Assembly: GCA_037201625.1 (NCBI GenBank)
Contig: JBBCGR010000001.1
Coordinates: 1-64,000, forward strand
Reading direction: 5' to 3'
Length of the DNA stretch: 64,000 bases
Origin: JAMXLO01 sp037201625
GTDB taxonomy: Bacteria; Pseudomonadota; Alphaproteobacteria; Acetobacterales; Acetobacteraceae
Shown here: positions 8,876 through 19,382 of the stretch, one piece after another
How the letters are laid out: each line of letters opens with the position of its first letter
Numbering within the stretch: position 1 is the stretch's first letter
The notes under the pieces: generated by a model
What the model saw: the letters and a program-made list of their open reading frames with translations, nothing else
What the model was told of the DNA's origin: nothing
Databases searched by the model: none
Position numbers and translations under genes: made by a program

Positions 8876-10360
8876 GTGTCCGAGACCGCAAGTCAGACCG
8901 CCGCCGCGCAGACCACCGAAGGCGAGCCGCTCTCGCTGCTCGACCAGGTCCTGTCGGAAACCAAGATGACGCCGCGTGACGATGGTTACGCCGAGGCCAA
9001 GCGCGGGATTGCCGCGTTCCTCACGGAGATCGTCAAGCCGGAGCGCGCCGGCGAGCGTGTGCAGTCCGCCGCGGTGGACCGCATGATCGCGGCGATCGAC
9101 CAGACGGTCAGCGCGCAGGTCAACGAGATCATGCACAGCGAGGACTTCCAGAAGATGGAGTCCGCGTGGCGCAGCATGAAGTTCCTGATCGACCGGACCG
9201 ATTTCCGGCAGAACATCAAGATCGAGATGCTGAACGCCTCGAAGCAGGACCTGCTGGACGATTTCGACGATTCGCCCGAGGTGGTGAAGTCGGGTCTCTA
9301 CAAGCATGTCTACATCGATGAGTTCGGCCAGTTCGGCGGCCAGCCCTTCGCGGCGATGATCACCAACTACCAGTTCACGCCCGGCGCGCAGGACGTGAAG
9401 CTGATGCAGTACACCTCCGCGGTGGGAGCGATGTCCCATGCGCCGGTGATCGGCTCGGCGGCACCGGAGTTCTTCGGCGTCGACAAGTTCGAGGACCTGC
9501 CGAACCTGAAGGACCTCGAGGCGGTGTTCGAAGGTCCGAAATACGCCAAGTGGGAATCCTTCCGCACCAGCGAGGACAGCCGCTATTTCGGCCTGACGCT
9601 GCCGCGCTTCCTGCTGCGCCTGCCGTATGGCAGCGACACGGTGCCGGTGCAGGCGTTCAACTTCGAAGAGAAGACCGACGGCGCCACCGGCAACTACCTG
9701 TGGGGCAATGCGTCGTTCGCCTTCGCCACACGGCTGAACGACAGCTTCGCGCATTACCGCTGGGCGCCGAACATCATCGGCCCGCAGAGCGGCGGCGCGG
9801 TCGAGGACCTGCCGCTGCACCATTTCGAGGCGATGGGGCAGACGCAGACCAAGATCCCGACCGAGACCCTGATCTCCGACCGGCGCGAATACGAACTGGC
9901 CGAGCAGGGCTTCATCGCGCTGACCATGCGCAAGGGCAGCGACAACGCGGCGTTCTTCTCGGCCAACTCGGCGCAGAAGCCGAAGTTCTTCGGCAACAAC
10001 CCCGAGGGCAAGGCGGCCGAGCTGAACTACAAGCTTGGCACGCAGCTTCCCTACATGTTCGTCATCAACCGGCTGGCGCACTACATCAAGGTGCTGCAGC
10101 GCGAGAACATCGGTAGCTGGAAGACCGCGGTGGAGCTGCAGACGGAACTGGGCAACTGGATCCGCCAGTACGTCTCCGACCAGGACAACCCGCCGGCCGA
10201 AGTGCGCAGCCGCCGGCCGCTGCGCAAGGCCTCGATCGAGGTGTCCGACGTGGAAGGCGAGCCCGGCTGGTACAAGGTGTCGATGCTGATCCAGCCGCAC
10301 TTCAAGTACATGGGCGCCGACTTCACGCTGTCGCTCACCGGCAAGCTCGACAAGTCCTGA
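8876..10360 (+). CDS. tssC: T6SS contractile sheath large subunit TssC (VipB)
   Basis: TssC is the large sheath protein. The 494-residue product carries the expected run of conserved segments, including E-x-A-W-R-S-M-K-F-L-I-D (about 98-109), G-Q-P-F-A-A-M-I, F-F-G-V-D-K-F and the C-terminal P-R-P-L-like S-R-R-P-L-R-K-A region. It starts at GTG 8876, about seven bases after AAGGAG (8863-8868). tssB and tssC form a normal sheath pair. The next gene, the sigma-54 activator, starts 36 bases downstream. Confidence 0.96.
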   Translation: MSETASQTAAAQTTEGEPLSLLDQVLSETKMTPRDDGYAEAKRGIAAFLTEIVKPERAGERVQSAAVDRMIAAIDQTVSAQVNEIMHSEDFQKMESAWRSMKFLIDRTDFRQNIKIEMLNASKQDLLDDFDDSPEVVKSGLYKHVYIDEFGQFGGQPFAAMITNYQFTPGAQDVKLMQYTSAVGAMSHAPVIGSAAPEFFGVDKFEDLPNLKDLEAVFEGPKYAKWESFRTSEDSRYFGLTLPRFLLRLPYGSDTVPVQAFNFEEKTDGATGNYLWGNASFAFATRLNDSFAHYRWAPNIIGPQSGGAVEDLPLHHFEAMGQTQTKIPTETLISDRREYELAEQGFIALTMRKGSDNAAFFSANSAQKPKFFGNNPEGKAAELNYKLGTQLPYMFVINRLAHYIKVLQRENIGSWKTAVELQTELGNWIRQYVSDQDNPPAEVRSRRPLRKASIEVSDVEGEPGWYKVSMLIQPHFKYMGADFTLSLTGKLDKS

Positions 10361-10396
10361 TGCAGTCCGGCTGACGGTCACAGCCGGAGGACCACG

Positions 10397-12040
<1,644 letters not shown>

Positions 12041-12120
12041 AGCGCGATCCGCGCAGGTGGATCAGCCGGAGCGGTGGCCCATGCTTTCGCGACGGGTCCC
12101 GGCAAGCGCGACCTGTCGCG

Positions 12121-12215
12121 GCCACCATCGGATTGGCCTGGCCATGCCCGCCACGGCTTTCGTTGCTGCGGGCGGCGGAGACGTGGGTGGCCGGCCTGCT
12201 CCGGCCATGACGTTG
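12121..12215. repeat. Copy of a dispersed palindromic intergenic repeat
   Basis: The 186-base spacer between the convergent sigma-54 activator and vgrG genes holds a sequence of the form GGCCTGGCCATGCC...CCACGGCTTTCGTTGC...GTGGGTGGCCGG...CCGGCCATGACG. The same pattern occurs at 30722-30832, 30910-31024 and 44860-44937. It ends next to an eight-G run at 12215-12222. No gene or clear terminator is seen in the spacer. Confidence 0.6.
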
Positions 12216-12226
12216 GGGGGGGACGG

Positions 12227-13720
12227 TCACGTCGAACTCGCGGGCGGCGCGCCGTCGTAGAATTTCATCGTGATGCCCGAGGTCGTGGTGATGACGTTGG
12301 CGTAGCGGTTGCCGCGCGTCACCACGCTCTTCTGCCCGGCGTCGTACAGCGGCCCGACGATGACCGGCCAGTCCGGGTTGCCCTTCACGAACGCGACCAT
12401 CACCTGCGTGCCGGGCCGCAGCGGGAAGTGGAAGCCCTCCGCGGCGCCGCCATACGGCGTGATCAGGCGGATGCGGTTGGACGATTTGCCGGGCGGGCGC
12501 GTGGTGCGGTCGAACGGCAGGATGATCCGGTAGCTCCCGAGTTCGTCGACGTCGGAGCGCGCCTGGTCCACGCCGTCCACCACGGCGCGCAGGATGCCGT
12601 CGATGCGCGGCAAGGGCGTGCGCCGCTGGGGCCGGTACGGCACGCTCAACGGGATCGCGGTGAAGCTGTTGCCGTAGCCGATGCCCTGCGGCGCCTGCTC
12701 CGGCAGGAACTCGATGCCGGCCGCGGATTCCCACACATGATGGCTCACCGAGGTCACCACATAGCGGGTGTTCAGGCTGGCGATATCATGGTCGCGCAGG
12801 GTGAAGACATAGCCCGCCTGCAACGCCATGCAGTCGCTGCGCCCGCGCAGCACGCTGCCGTCGACCGCCAGCGCCTCGACACGTACGCGGGCGAGGTCCT
12901 TGCCCCAGGCCGCGTCGCTGTAGCCATCCTCCTCCTCCCACTCATGCAGGCCGACGCCGTTCGGCTGCGGATCGGACTGCACCAGCAGCAGGAGGTTGGG
13001 GCTCTCCCAGTCGCGCGTGTTGAGTTGCGCCTGCTGCGTGATCAGCCGCGCCGCGGCCTCCACCGAGCGCACCGCCGGGCCGCGATCGGCGACGCCCACC
13101 CTGGGACGATAGGACAGCGTGCCGGCCTCGGTGCTGCCGCCCACGAAGGGAAAGCAGACATTCGCATCGCCGAACGAAACCTTGTCGGTGCCGCCGCTGG
13201 TCTGGAAGAAGTAGAAGACGCCGGCATATTCCGCGCGCCGCTGCAGGAACGCGAGGTCGGTCTCGGCGTACTGGATCGCCATGTCGGTGCGGGGATAGGT
13301 CGTAGTCTGGAGGTTCACCGTGACATCGGCGCTGGCGATGCTGACGCCCTGGGCGCCGGCGATGACCTGCTGCAGCAGATCGCCCACCGCGGCCGGCTGT
13401 TCAGTGCAGAACACGCGGCTGCGGCGGGTGAACTCCAGCAGCCGCAGCCGCGGCACCAGGACCAGCCGGTACCAGTAGCGGTCCGCCGGCAGCGATCCCA
13501 TCAGCGCCATTTCGGTGACGATGCCCGGGATCGGACGGCGCTGCTCGCCCTCGCTGATGGTAACGGTAGCGGAATGCTGTAGCGCATCGGTCAGCGGCAG
13601 CACCGCATCGCTCAGCACGTCGAGCGTGAGTTCGTAGCACTCGGAGATGGCCTCGCGCAGGGTGGCCCTGACGGGCGTCAGTCCTGCGGCCCAGCTCGTG
13701 TCGAGATCGAGGGTGATCAT
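12227..13720 (-). CDS. vgrG: T6SS spike protein VgrG (TssI), short form
   Basis: VgrG trimers form the needle tip that sits on the Hcp tube and carries PAAR proteins or effectors. The 497-residue product contains the gp27-like and gp5 OB-fold portions and ends soon after the F-D-R-T-T-R and G-T-Q-V-M-V-A-F-V-K-G-N-P-D-W-P segment typical of the OB fold. There is no C-terminal effector extension, so this is a structural VgrG. The start ATG follows GAGGA at a good distance and lies nine bases after the tssG stop, as last gene of the tssE-tssF-tssG-vgrG operon. Confidence 0.94.
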   Translation of the reverse strand: MITLDLDTSWAAGLTPVRATLREAISECYELTLDVLSDAVLPLTDALQHSATVTISEGEQRRPIPGIVTEMALMGSLPADRYWYRLVLVPRLRLLEFTRRSRVFCTEQPAAVGDLLQQVIAGAQGVSIASADVTVNLQTTTYPRTDMAIQYAETDLAFLQRRAEYAGVFYFFQTSGGTDKVSFGDANVCFPFVGGSTEAGTLSYRPRVGVADRGPAVRSVEAAARLITQQAQLNTRDWESPNLLLLVQSDPQPNGVGLHEWEEEDGYSDAAWGKDLARVRVEALAVDGSVLRGRSDCMALQAGYVFTLRDHDIASLNTRYVVTSVSHHVWESAAGIEFLPEQAPQGIGYGNSFTAIPLSVPYRPQRRTPLPRIDGILRAVVDGVDQARSDVDELGSYRIILPFDRTTRPPGKSSNRIRLITPYGGAAEGFHFPLRPGTQVMVAFVKGNPDWPVIVGPLYDAGQKSVVTRGNRYANVITTTSGITMKFYDGAPPASST

Positions 13721-13729
13721 GTGGAGTCC

Positions 13730-14726
13730 TCAGATCATGTCGGTCGGACAACGGTACGGACCATCGCCGCCGGCCAGCCAGCTTGTCCAGCCAAGTTGTC
13801 CGTCACCCAGCACCAGGCCGCCGGCCTCTGCGGGATCGAGTACCACGTCCACGTAGCAGGCGATCGGCTGGCGCGAGGCCATGTGCAGCACGGTGCGCAG
13901 TTCACCCCGCTTCTCGCCGTCGGGCAGGAAACTTGCGAACGCCGCGCGCGGCATCGGTCCGAGCACCAGCGTCACGGCGCCGGCGACATCGGGCACGCTC
14001 TCGCCGATCACCGTGCCGACGCCGAGCACCGCCTGCGGGGGCGCCGAGCGCGAAGCGCTGATCGGGCGGGATCGGCACGGTGCGCTCGACCCACTCCTCC
14101 ACGGCGACGGGCACCTCGAAATAGCCGGACAGGACCCGTTCCAGGGTCTCGCGCGACCGTGCGGAATGCGCGAGCAGGCCACAGAACGGCAGCAGCCGCG
14201 GCCAGTCCAGCGTTGCGGCCACGGCGGTCCCGCCGAACTGTCCGGCCAGCGCCATCAGCGCGCGGGGCGCGGCGCGTTCCAGGCCGCGATCGAATTGCTG
14301 GTGGATCCGGTAATGCCGGCTTGCGCGATAGGCCAGGGCGATCAGCGGATGGTCGAACAGGTCCAGGAAGTCACGCAGGTTCTGCGCGCCATCGGCATCC
14401 TGCACGATGCCCTCGGTCCATGCGGCGGGCAGCGGCGATGACGGGCCGTACAGGCCGAGGAACGTGACCTCCATCTCGACCGGCCAGGTGCCCGTATTGC
14501 CGACCGGCCGCGCGGTGATGGCAGCGACATCGGCCGGCGGAAAGCCCAGCATGGCGGCCGCACGGAACAAGATCGCCTCGTTCTCGACCGGACCGACGAC
14601 ACCGATCGGGGTCTCGTTGTCGCACGCCTGCTGCACCGCCTGGATCGCGTTGGCGAAGGTCAGCTTGCCGGCCTGCCCGCCGAGCCGGGCGATCTGTTCG
14701 GGGTTCACAGCCTGTTCGGGGTTCAC
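13730..14726 (-). CDS. tssG: T6SS baseplate protein TssG (ImpH/VasB), frameshifted
   Basis: TssG pairs with TssF in the baseplate wedge. The N-terminal reading frame (from GTG 14726, overlapping the tssF stop as GTGA) contains the family start (L-T-F-A-N-A-I-Q region) and runs to R-F-A-L-G-A-P. The family's C-terminal part (V-L-G-x-x-x-V-I-G ... F-L-P-D-G ... L-G-W-T-S-W-L) continues in another frame. Removing one base from the G5 run at 14037-14041 restores a continuous product of about 331 residues. Either a sequencing error or a recent mutation fits. An 18-base tandem duplication at the 5' end (14694-14729) also gives a second possible GTG start at 14708. Confidence 0.88.
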
Positions 14727-14729
14727 AGC
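14694..14729. repeat. 18-base direct duplication over the tssG start
   Basis: CTGTTCGGGGTTCACAGC occurs twice back to back (14694-14711 and 14712-14729). On the reverse strand this duplicates the GTG start codon and the next five codons of tssG, so translation could begin at either copy, and the outer copy also overlaps the tssF stop codon. Confidence 0.9.
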
Positions 14730-16457
14730 GGCGAGCCCCCGCCGGTGCGCACCGGCCAGGCGAACCGCACCCGGCTCTCCATGCCCTGAAGCACCAGGCG
14801 ATAGCAGGCGTTGAGGCCCACATAGACGCCGATATAGGCATCGAACGCCGCGCCGAACAGAAAGGCGCCCTCCGCGCCGCCGAAGCCGCTCTCCTTGAAC
14901 GTCAGCGTGATCTCCCAGCCGCGCACCGGGATCGCGCGCACCAGCCGTTCCATCGGCTGCAGGTCGAGGGCCAGCAGCCCGGACAGCATGAGATCCAGCC
15001 GGCGCCGCTGCTGCTCGTTGCGGATGGCGTGGAAGTCGTAGGCGGCGATCAGCGCGCGCAAGGATTCGACATCGGCGAGCGGTGCGAGCCCGCGCGCCAG
15101 GCCGGCGACCAGCCGCCACAGCGTGTCGCCCTTCAGCGGCGGCGACGCTTCCGGCGTGACCGGGGTGATATTGCGGAACGTCATCGAGGCCGGACTGCCG
15201 ACGGCGACCTGGTCCACGCCGCCGACCGGCACAAGCTGCGCCACCTCGCCATCGGTGCAGACCAGCGTGGCGGAGATCGTATCGACATTGGGCAGGATGG
15301 GCAGGTCGCCGCCGTCGACGAAGCTGAGCCAGAGTTCGCCGCCGTCGCCCAGCACCGCCGGCCGCATGCGGGCCCGATAGAACGCGCCGGGCTGCCCCGG
15401 ACGCATATGACGGAACGATTCGAACGCCGGCAGCGGGAGCGTCTCGGCGCTGCCCTGCAACGCGCCGCTCATGCGCTCGATCGAGTAGATCCGTGCATAG
15501 CGGCTGGCCGGCGCGGCGGGCACCAGGCGGTATTCCATGCGTCCCGGATCGAGCGTCAGGGGATCGGCCCGCGCCTCGAACAGGTTGATCGCCGGGACGC
15601 AGTTGAGCCGCAGGTTCTCGGCCGAGATGCGGTTGGGCAGGTCGGGGATGCGGGGGAAGCGGAAGCTTACGGTCAGCGTGTCGCCCTGGCGCAGCGCCTC
15701 GGGCAGCGGCGCCAGTTCCACGAACAGGAACTTCTCAGGGAAGGTCAGGTATTCCTGCAGAATCCGAAAGCCGGGAAAGCCGTTCTGCGGCCAGGGCAGT
15801 GCCGCCTCCTGCGGCGCGAAACCGGCATGGCACAGGGCGTCGGGCGGCAGCAGCACCTTGGCATCGCCGGCGGCGAGTTCGATGGCGTCCACTTCGGCGA
15901 GCAGCGCACGCAGCAGGCGGGCGCCGAGCCTGGCGTCGCGGTCGCCGTGCAGGAAGAAGCGCAGCCGGCGTTCGCCGATCGCCGCCAGCGTGGCGCCCGG
16001 TGCCATGCGCACCACCACGGTCAGGACGGCCGCGCTGGCGCCGGTCTCCAGTTGCGCCTGGACGACCCTGGCGGGCAGCACATCGAGTTCCCAGCAGGTG
16101 CGAAACTGACAGGTGACGCCCCTCGACCGGCCGGCTGGCGACGGCGGACTGGCGCGGCACCGTCACCGCGGCGGTGGCGTCGGACAGGAACTCGAGCGTC
16201 GTCAGCGCCGGCACCGGACGCAGGTAGTGCGGCCAGATCAGTGCCAGCAATCCGTGCGACAGTTCGGGCAGTTCCTGGTCCAGCCGTTCGCGCAGCCGCC
16301 CGGTCAGGAAGGCGAAGCCCTCCAGCAGGCGCTCGACGTCGGGATCGGTCTCCTGGCGCGACAGCATCCCGGCGATCGCCGGATTGGCACGGCCGAACGC
16401 CTCGCCGAGTTCGCGCAGGTAGGACAGTTCGTCTTCGTAATATCCGCGGAAGCTCAT
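14723..16457 (-). CDS. tssF: T6SS baseplate protein TssF (ImpG/VasA), frameshifted
   Basis: TssF is the main baseplate wedge protein. The N-terminus (Y-Y-x-x-E-L-x-Y-L-R-E-L-G) and the segment up to S-R-P-V-E-G read in one frame from ATG 16457. The continuation T-C-Q-F-R-T-C-W-E-L-D-V-L-P, which is the conserved TssF motif, is in another. Deleting one base from the C4 run at 16119-16122 joins them into about 577 residues, a usual TssF length. ATG 16457 overlaps the tssE stop as ATGA, and the 3' end overlaps tssG. Both overlaps argue that the gene works in the organism. Confidence 0.9.
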
Positions 16458-16915
16458 GAGACGAGCCGGATCAGGCCGTTTTCACCCACCTCGGTCTCCA
16501 TCACCACGCGCTGCGTCCGGTCCGGCAGCACGAGCGTCGCGATCACCGAGAACACCAGCTTGAGCGGCTCCTCCGGCATCGGCACGTGGCGCACCGTGAC
16601 GTCGCGCAGCCGCGGCTCGAACTCGACGATCTGCCGCCGGATCTCGTTGCGCAGCACCAACAGCGCATCGGGGAACTGGTGGGCGATGTCGTTGAAGTCG
16701 CTCATGCCGTAGTCGGCGCGGGTCGGCACGCTGCCCTGGCGGACATTGAACAGTTCCTGCAGATGATCGAGCACGTCCTCCAGCAGGGCCGATGGCTCGA
16801 TGACGAGTTTGCCCTTGGCCTCTCCCAGCATGACGCGTCGCCGCAATCGCTTGTCGAACATTGCTCCGTACCCGGGATGACGCGCGGGCGGACGTTGTCC
16901 CGGCGTGGCATGCAT
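16454..16915 (-). CDS. tssE: T6SS baseplate protein TssE (gp25-like)
   Basis: TssE is the gp25-type lysozyme-fold baseplate protein that nucleates the sheath. The product carries the gp25 core I-E-P-S-A-L-L-E-D-V ... L-F-N-V-R-Q-G ... Y-G-M-S-D-F-N-D. The start is uncertain: ATG 16915 gives 153 residues and keeps the M-F-D-K-R-L element that precedes the core in relatives, while ATG 16861 gives 135. Neither has a strong ribosome binding site. It is the first gene of the reverse operon that continues into tssF, tssG and vgrG, divergent from hcp. Confidence 0.88.
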   Translation of the reverse strand: MHATPGQRPPARHPGYGAMFDKRLRRRVMLGEAKGKLVIEPSALLEDVLDHLQELFNVRQGSVPTRADYGMSDFNDIAHQFPDALLVLRNEIRRQIVEFEPRLRDVTVRHVPMPEEPLKLVFSVIATLVLPDRTQRVVMETEVGENGLIRLVS

Positions 16916-16944
16916 GGTCAAGAGTGCGGGGAACTGCGCGCACC

Positions 16945-16962
16945 TGTGCGGATTTCCGCACA
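16945..16962. promoter_or_regulatory. Palindrome, candidate enhancer site for the sigma-54 activator
   Basis: TGTGCGGATTTCCGCACA is a perfect 18-base palindrome. It lies 52 bases upstream of the sigma-54 -24 element of hcp, a usual distance for an upstream activating sequence. A second, looser pair of the same half-sites, GTGCG and CGCAC ten bases apart, sits at 16924-16943, centred about two helical turns further up. Assignment to the local activator is inference. Confidence 0.5.
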
Positions 16963-17014
16963 CCTTTGCGTGATGCTCCCGCGGTAAGTCATTGATTTCG
17001 TGTCCTCAACGGCG

Positions 17015-17030
17015 TGGCACGCGGCTTGCT
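17015..17030 (+). promoter_or_regulatory. Sigma-54 (RpoN) promoter of hcp
   Basis: TGGCACGCGGCTTGCT matches the sigma-54 consensus TGGCACG-N4-TTGCW at every fixed position, with GG and GC in the required spacing. Transcription would start near 17041, leaving a leader of about 45 bases before the hcp ATG with its AGGAGG. A sigma-54 activator gene is in the same locus. Confidence 0.85.
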
Positions 17031-17086
17031 GCTAGGGGTGTCGCAACGCCAGGCGGGCACAGCGCTCGCAGCAGCAGGAGGATCGA

Positions 17087-17599
17087 ATGTCACAGCCACT
17101 GTATCTCGACGTCACCGGCGCCACCCAGGGCAACATCAGCCAGAAGGCGTTCACCGCGGACAGCGTCGGCAACATCTACCAGGAAGGTCATGAGGATGAG
17201 ATCTTCTGCCAGTCGCTGAGCTACCATGTCACCCTGCCGCGCGATCCGCAGAGCGGCCAGGTGACCGGCCAGCGGATGCACATGCCGGCGACGCTGCTGA
17301 AGTATGTCGACAAGTCCTCGCCGCTGCTGCTGACCTCGATCACCTCGGGCGAGGTGCTGCAGATCACGGCGAATTACTACCGCACCTCGACCGCCGGCAA
17401 GCAGGAGAAGTTCTACACGGTGACGTTCACCGACGTGATCCTGGTGGAGCTTCGCCCGTACACGCCGGACGCGCTGGACCCGACCAACGCCGCGTACCGC
17501 GACATGGAGGAGATCAAGTTCACCTACCGCGCCATCCAGGTGACGCATGTCGTCGCCGGCACGTCGGGCAGTGACGACTGGCGCCAGCCGAAGTCGTAA
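17087..17599 (+). CDS. hcp: T6SS tube protein Hcp (TssD)
   Basis: Hcp hexamers stack into the inner tube that is propelled from the cell. The 170-residue product is of standard length and has the Hcp landmarks: L-D-V-T-G near the start, the I-F-C-Q-S-L-S-Y-H-V segment around residues 38-47, and E-E-I-K-F-T-Y-R-A-I near 144-153. AGGAGG lies just before ATG 17087. It is transcribed alone from the sigma-54 promoter and is closed by an intrinsic terminator 15 bases after the stop, consistent with Hcp being needed in larger amounts than the genes behind it. Confidence 0.96.
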   Translation: MSQPLYLDVTGATQGNISQKAFTADSVGNIYQEGHEDEIFCQSLSYHVTLPRDPQSGQVTGQRMHMPATLLKYVDKSSPLLLTSITSGEVLQITANYYRTSTAGKQEKFYTVTFTDVILVELRPYTPDALDPTNAAYRDMEEIKFTYRAIQVTHVVAGTSGSDDWRQPKS

Positions 17600-17613
17600 G
17601 CTACGCCTGCAAG

Positions 17614-17645
17614 AACGGCCGCGTCGTTCCCGGCGCGGCCGTTTT
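17614..17645 (+). terminator. Intrinsic terminator after hcp
   Basis: A perfect ten-base stem (AACGGCCGCG 17614-17623 with CGCGGCCGTT 17634-17643) and ten-base loop end in a short T run. It lies between the hcp stop and the DUF4280 gene, so it should reduce transcription of the accessory module relative to hcp. Confidence 0.85.
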
Positions 17646-17669
17646 CCTGTCTTCCGAGGGGAGGCTACG

Positions 17670-18068
17670 ATGCCGGAACTTCTCACCACGGGCTGCATGC
17701 TGACCTGCACGTTCGGCGACATCCCATCGGCGTTCATCGCACTGGAACTGCCGGGCAAGCCGGTGATCGACGAGGCGTTCGCCACGGCGACGATCATGGA
17801 GATCGTGCCGATCGACAACGTGCTGCCGTTCGGCATGTGCATGAGCCTGGCCAATCCCGAGGTCGCGGCTGCCACCACCGCCGCGCTCGGGGTGCTGACC
17901 CCGATGCCGTGCATCCCGGTGATCCTCGATCCGTGGGAGCCGCCGAGCGAGAACATGCTGTTCGACGACCTGCCGCTCGCCACCGTGGAGAGCAAGTGCC
18001 TGTGCACCTGGGGCGGCGAGATCGCGGTCGACGTGCCGGCCGAATTCACCGTGACGAACGAACCGTAG
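17670..18068 (+). CDS. PAAR-like DUF4280 protein (T6SS spike tip candidate)
   Basis: A 132-residue protein with the Cys-rich pattern of DUF4280: T-T-G-C-M-L-T-C-T-F-G at the start, F-G-M-C near the middle, M-P-C-I-P and S-K-C-L-C-T-W-G-G-E-I near the end. The family is PAAR-like and is thought to cap spike proteins of T6SS and related contractile machines. The start ATG follows GAGGGGAGG (17656-17664). Its position after hcp, 20 bases ahead of the unrecognised 428-residue gene, supports a role as tip or adaptor for that protein. Confidence 0.82.
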   Translation: MPELLTTGCMLTCTFGDIPSAFIALELPGKPVIDEAFATATIMEIVPIDNVLPFGMCMSLANPEVAAATTAALGVLTPMPCIPVILDPWEPPSENMLFDDLPLATVESKCLCTWGGEIAVDVPAEFTVTNEP

Positions 18069-18088
18069 CGGCCGGCAGGAGCATCACC

Positions 18089-19375
18089 ATGTCCGGCGAT
18101 ACCGAGGCGCTGCCCCCCTCCGACCACGACATCATCCAGGGCGACGGCGCGGCCTTCATCGTCGGTGTGCCGGATACGGCGCAGACGCAGTTCGTCTCCT
18201 ACCTGAGGCTGGGCCACGCGAGCACCGACGAGACCGACCTGCAGGAGGACCCGGCCGCCACCGGCACCAGTCCGACGCTGATCAGCAATGCCGGCACCGC
18301 CTCGCCGTTCGCCAACGGTGCGCTCGACTACACCACCGGGACCATGCAGCTCGTGGCGCCCTATGGCTATGTCCGCGTGGGCACGGCGTCGGCCTATGAG
18401 GCGTGGCTGCCCGCGATCCCGTCCACCGCGCCCGACACGCCCACGGCATTCGCACCGGCCAATGCGGGCCCGTCCTATCCCGAGGGCGTCCTGCTGTACA
18501 GCAACAGCGCCATCAACCTGGCGGCGCCCGCGATCAGCCAGACCACGTCCGAATACAGCAGGTTCTCCGGCGACTCGCTGTCGGTGGTGCACGACGGCAA
18601 GGTCGCCGTCTCCAGCACCTATACCACGCCGGCGTTTCCCTTCACCTCGACCTACCAGATCCTGAACGAGATGAACGTCACGGTCGGCGCCGTCTCCAAC
18701 ATGATCACCGGCAACAACCTGACCTACTGGCAGGGCAATGATGCCTCGACCGGCGTCGGCTCGCTGCTGTGGTCGAATTTCGGCACCACGCAGAACGTGT
18801 TCGGCGGCCAGATCGTCAACATCATCAACAGCTCGATCGACGTGCAGGGCCTGGGCGAGTCGAAGCTGCAGGAGGCCTACGGGCTCGACGTCACGACCTC
18901 GATCGACCTGCTGGTGTCGCCGGTGGTGGTCAGCAGCCAGGCGTCCACCGCCCTGCTCGCCAGCCAGTTCCGCGCCAATCTCGTGGTGGTCGCATCGATC
19001 GTGGAGGCCGCGGGCGTCCTGCTGACCACGATGCAGACCGGCATCACATCGGACGTGGTGAAGAACAGCAAGGCGATGCGCGACCTGATGATCGCGCAAT
19101 ATGCCGAGCTGTCGACCGTGACCGCGGTCGTCGTGGTGATGCAGGCGCTGGCGGTGCTCGCCGGCCTCAAGTCGCAGGTCGCGGCCGAGGCCGCCAAGGC
19201 GGGGGCGACGGCGAAGATCAGCATGATCGATGGCCAGCTCACGCTGTCCGCTGGCGGCACGGCGCTGATCCTCAGCCCGCTCGGCATGCGCGTGAACACC
19301 GCGGGCGCGATCGAGCTTGCCAGCACCACGGTCGATACCAACGCGCCGGCCATCGGTTTCAGCGCGGGCCTCTGA
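18089..19375 (+). CDS. Unrecognised 428-residue protein, candidate T6SS cargo
   Basis: I do not recognise this family. The first 260 residues are rich in Thr, Ser, Ala and Asn and look beta-rich. Two hydrophobic stretches at about 297-315 and 341-360, separated by a polar 25-residue segment, could form a membrane hairpin. An Ala-rich helix follows (362-374). The last 50 residues (I-D-G-Q-L-T-L-S-A-G-G-T-A-L-I-L-S-P) resemble the beta repeats found at the C-terminal end of VgrG-type spikes (DUF2345-like). No signal peptide is visible. It sits between a PAAR-like gene and a DUF2169 gene, a setting typical of secreted cargo. No obvious immunity gene follows. Confidence 0.55.
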   Translation: MSGDTEALPPSDHDIIQGDGAAFIVGVPDTAQTQFVSYLRLGHASTDETDLQEDPAATGTSPTLISNAGTASPFANGALDYTTGTMQLVAPYGYVRVGTASAYEAWLPAIPSTAPDTPTAFAPANAGPSYPEGVLLYSNSAINLAAPAISQTTSEYSRFSGDSLSVVHDGKVAVSSTYTTPAFPFTSTYQILNEMNVTVGAVSNMITGNNLTYWQGNDASTGVGSLLWSNFGTTQNVFGGQIVNIINSSIDVQGLGESKLQEAYGLDVTTSIDLLVSPVVVSSQASTALLASQFRANLVVVASIVEAAGVLLTTMQTGITSDVVKNSKAMRDLMIAQYAELSTVTAVVVVMQALAVLAGLKSQVAAEAAKAGATAKISMIDGQLTLSAGGTALILSPLGMRVNTAGAIELASTTVDTNAPAIGFSAGL

Positions 19376-19382
19376 TCGCGCG

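Noticed and set aside
12215..12222. G8 run as a phase-variation switch for vgrG
   Set aside because: It lies downstream of the vgrG stop codon and outside any frame, so length changes would not alter a protein.
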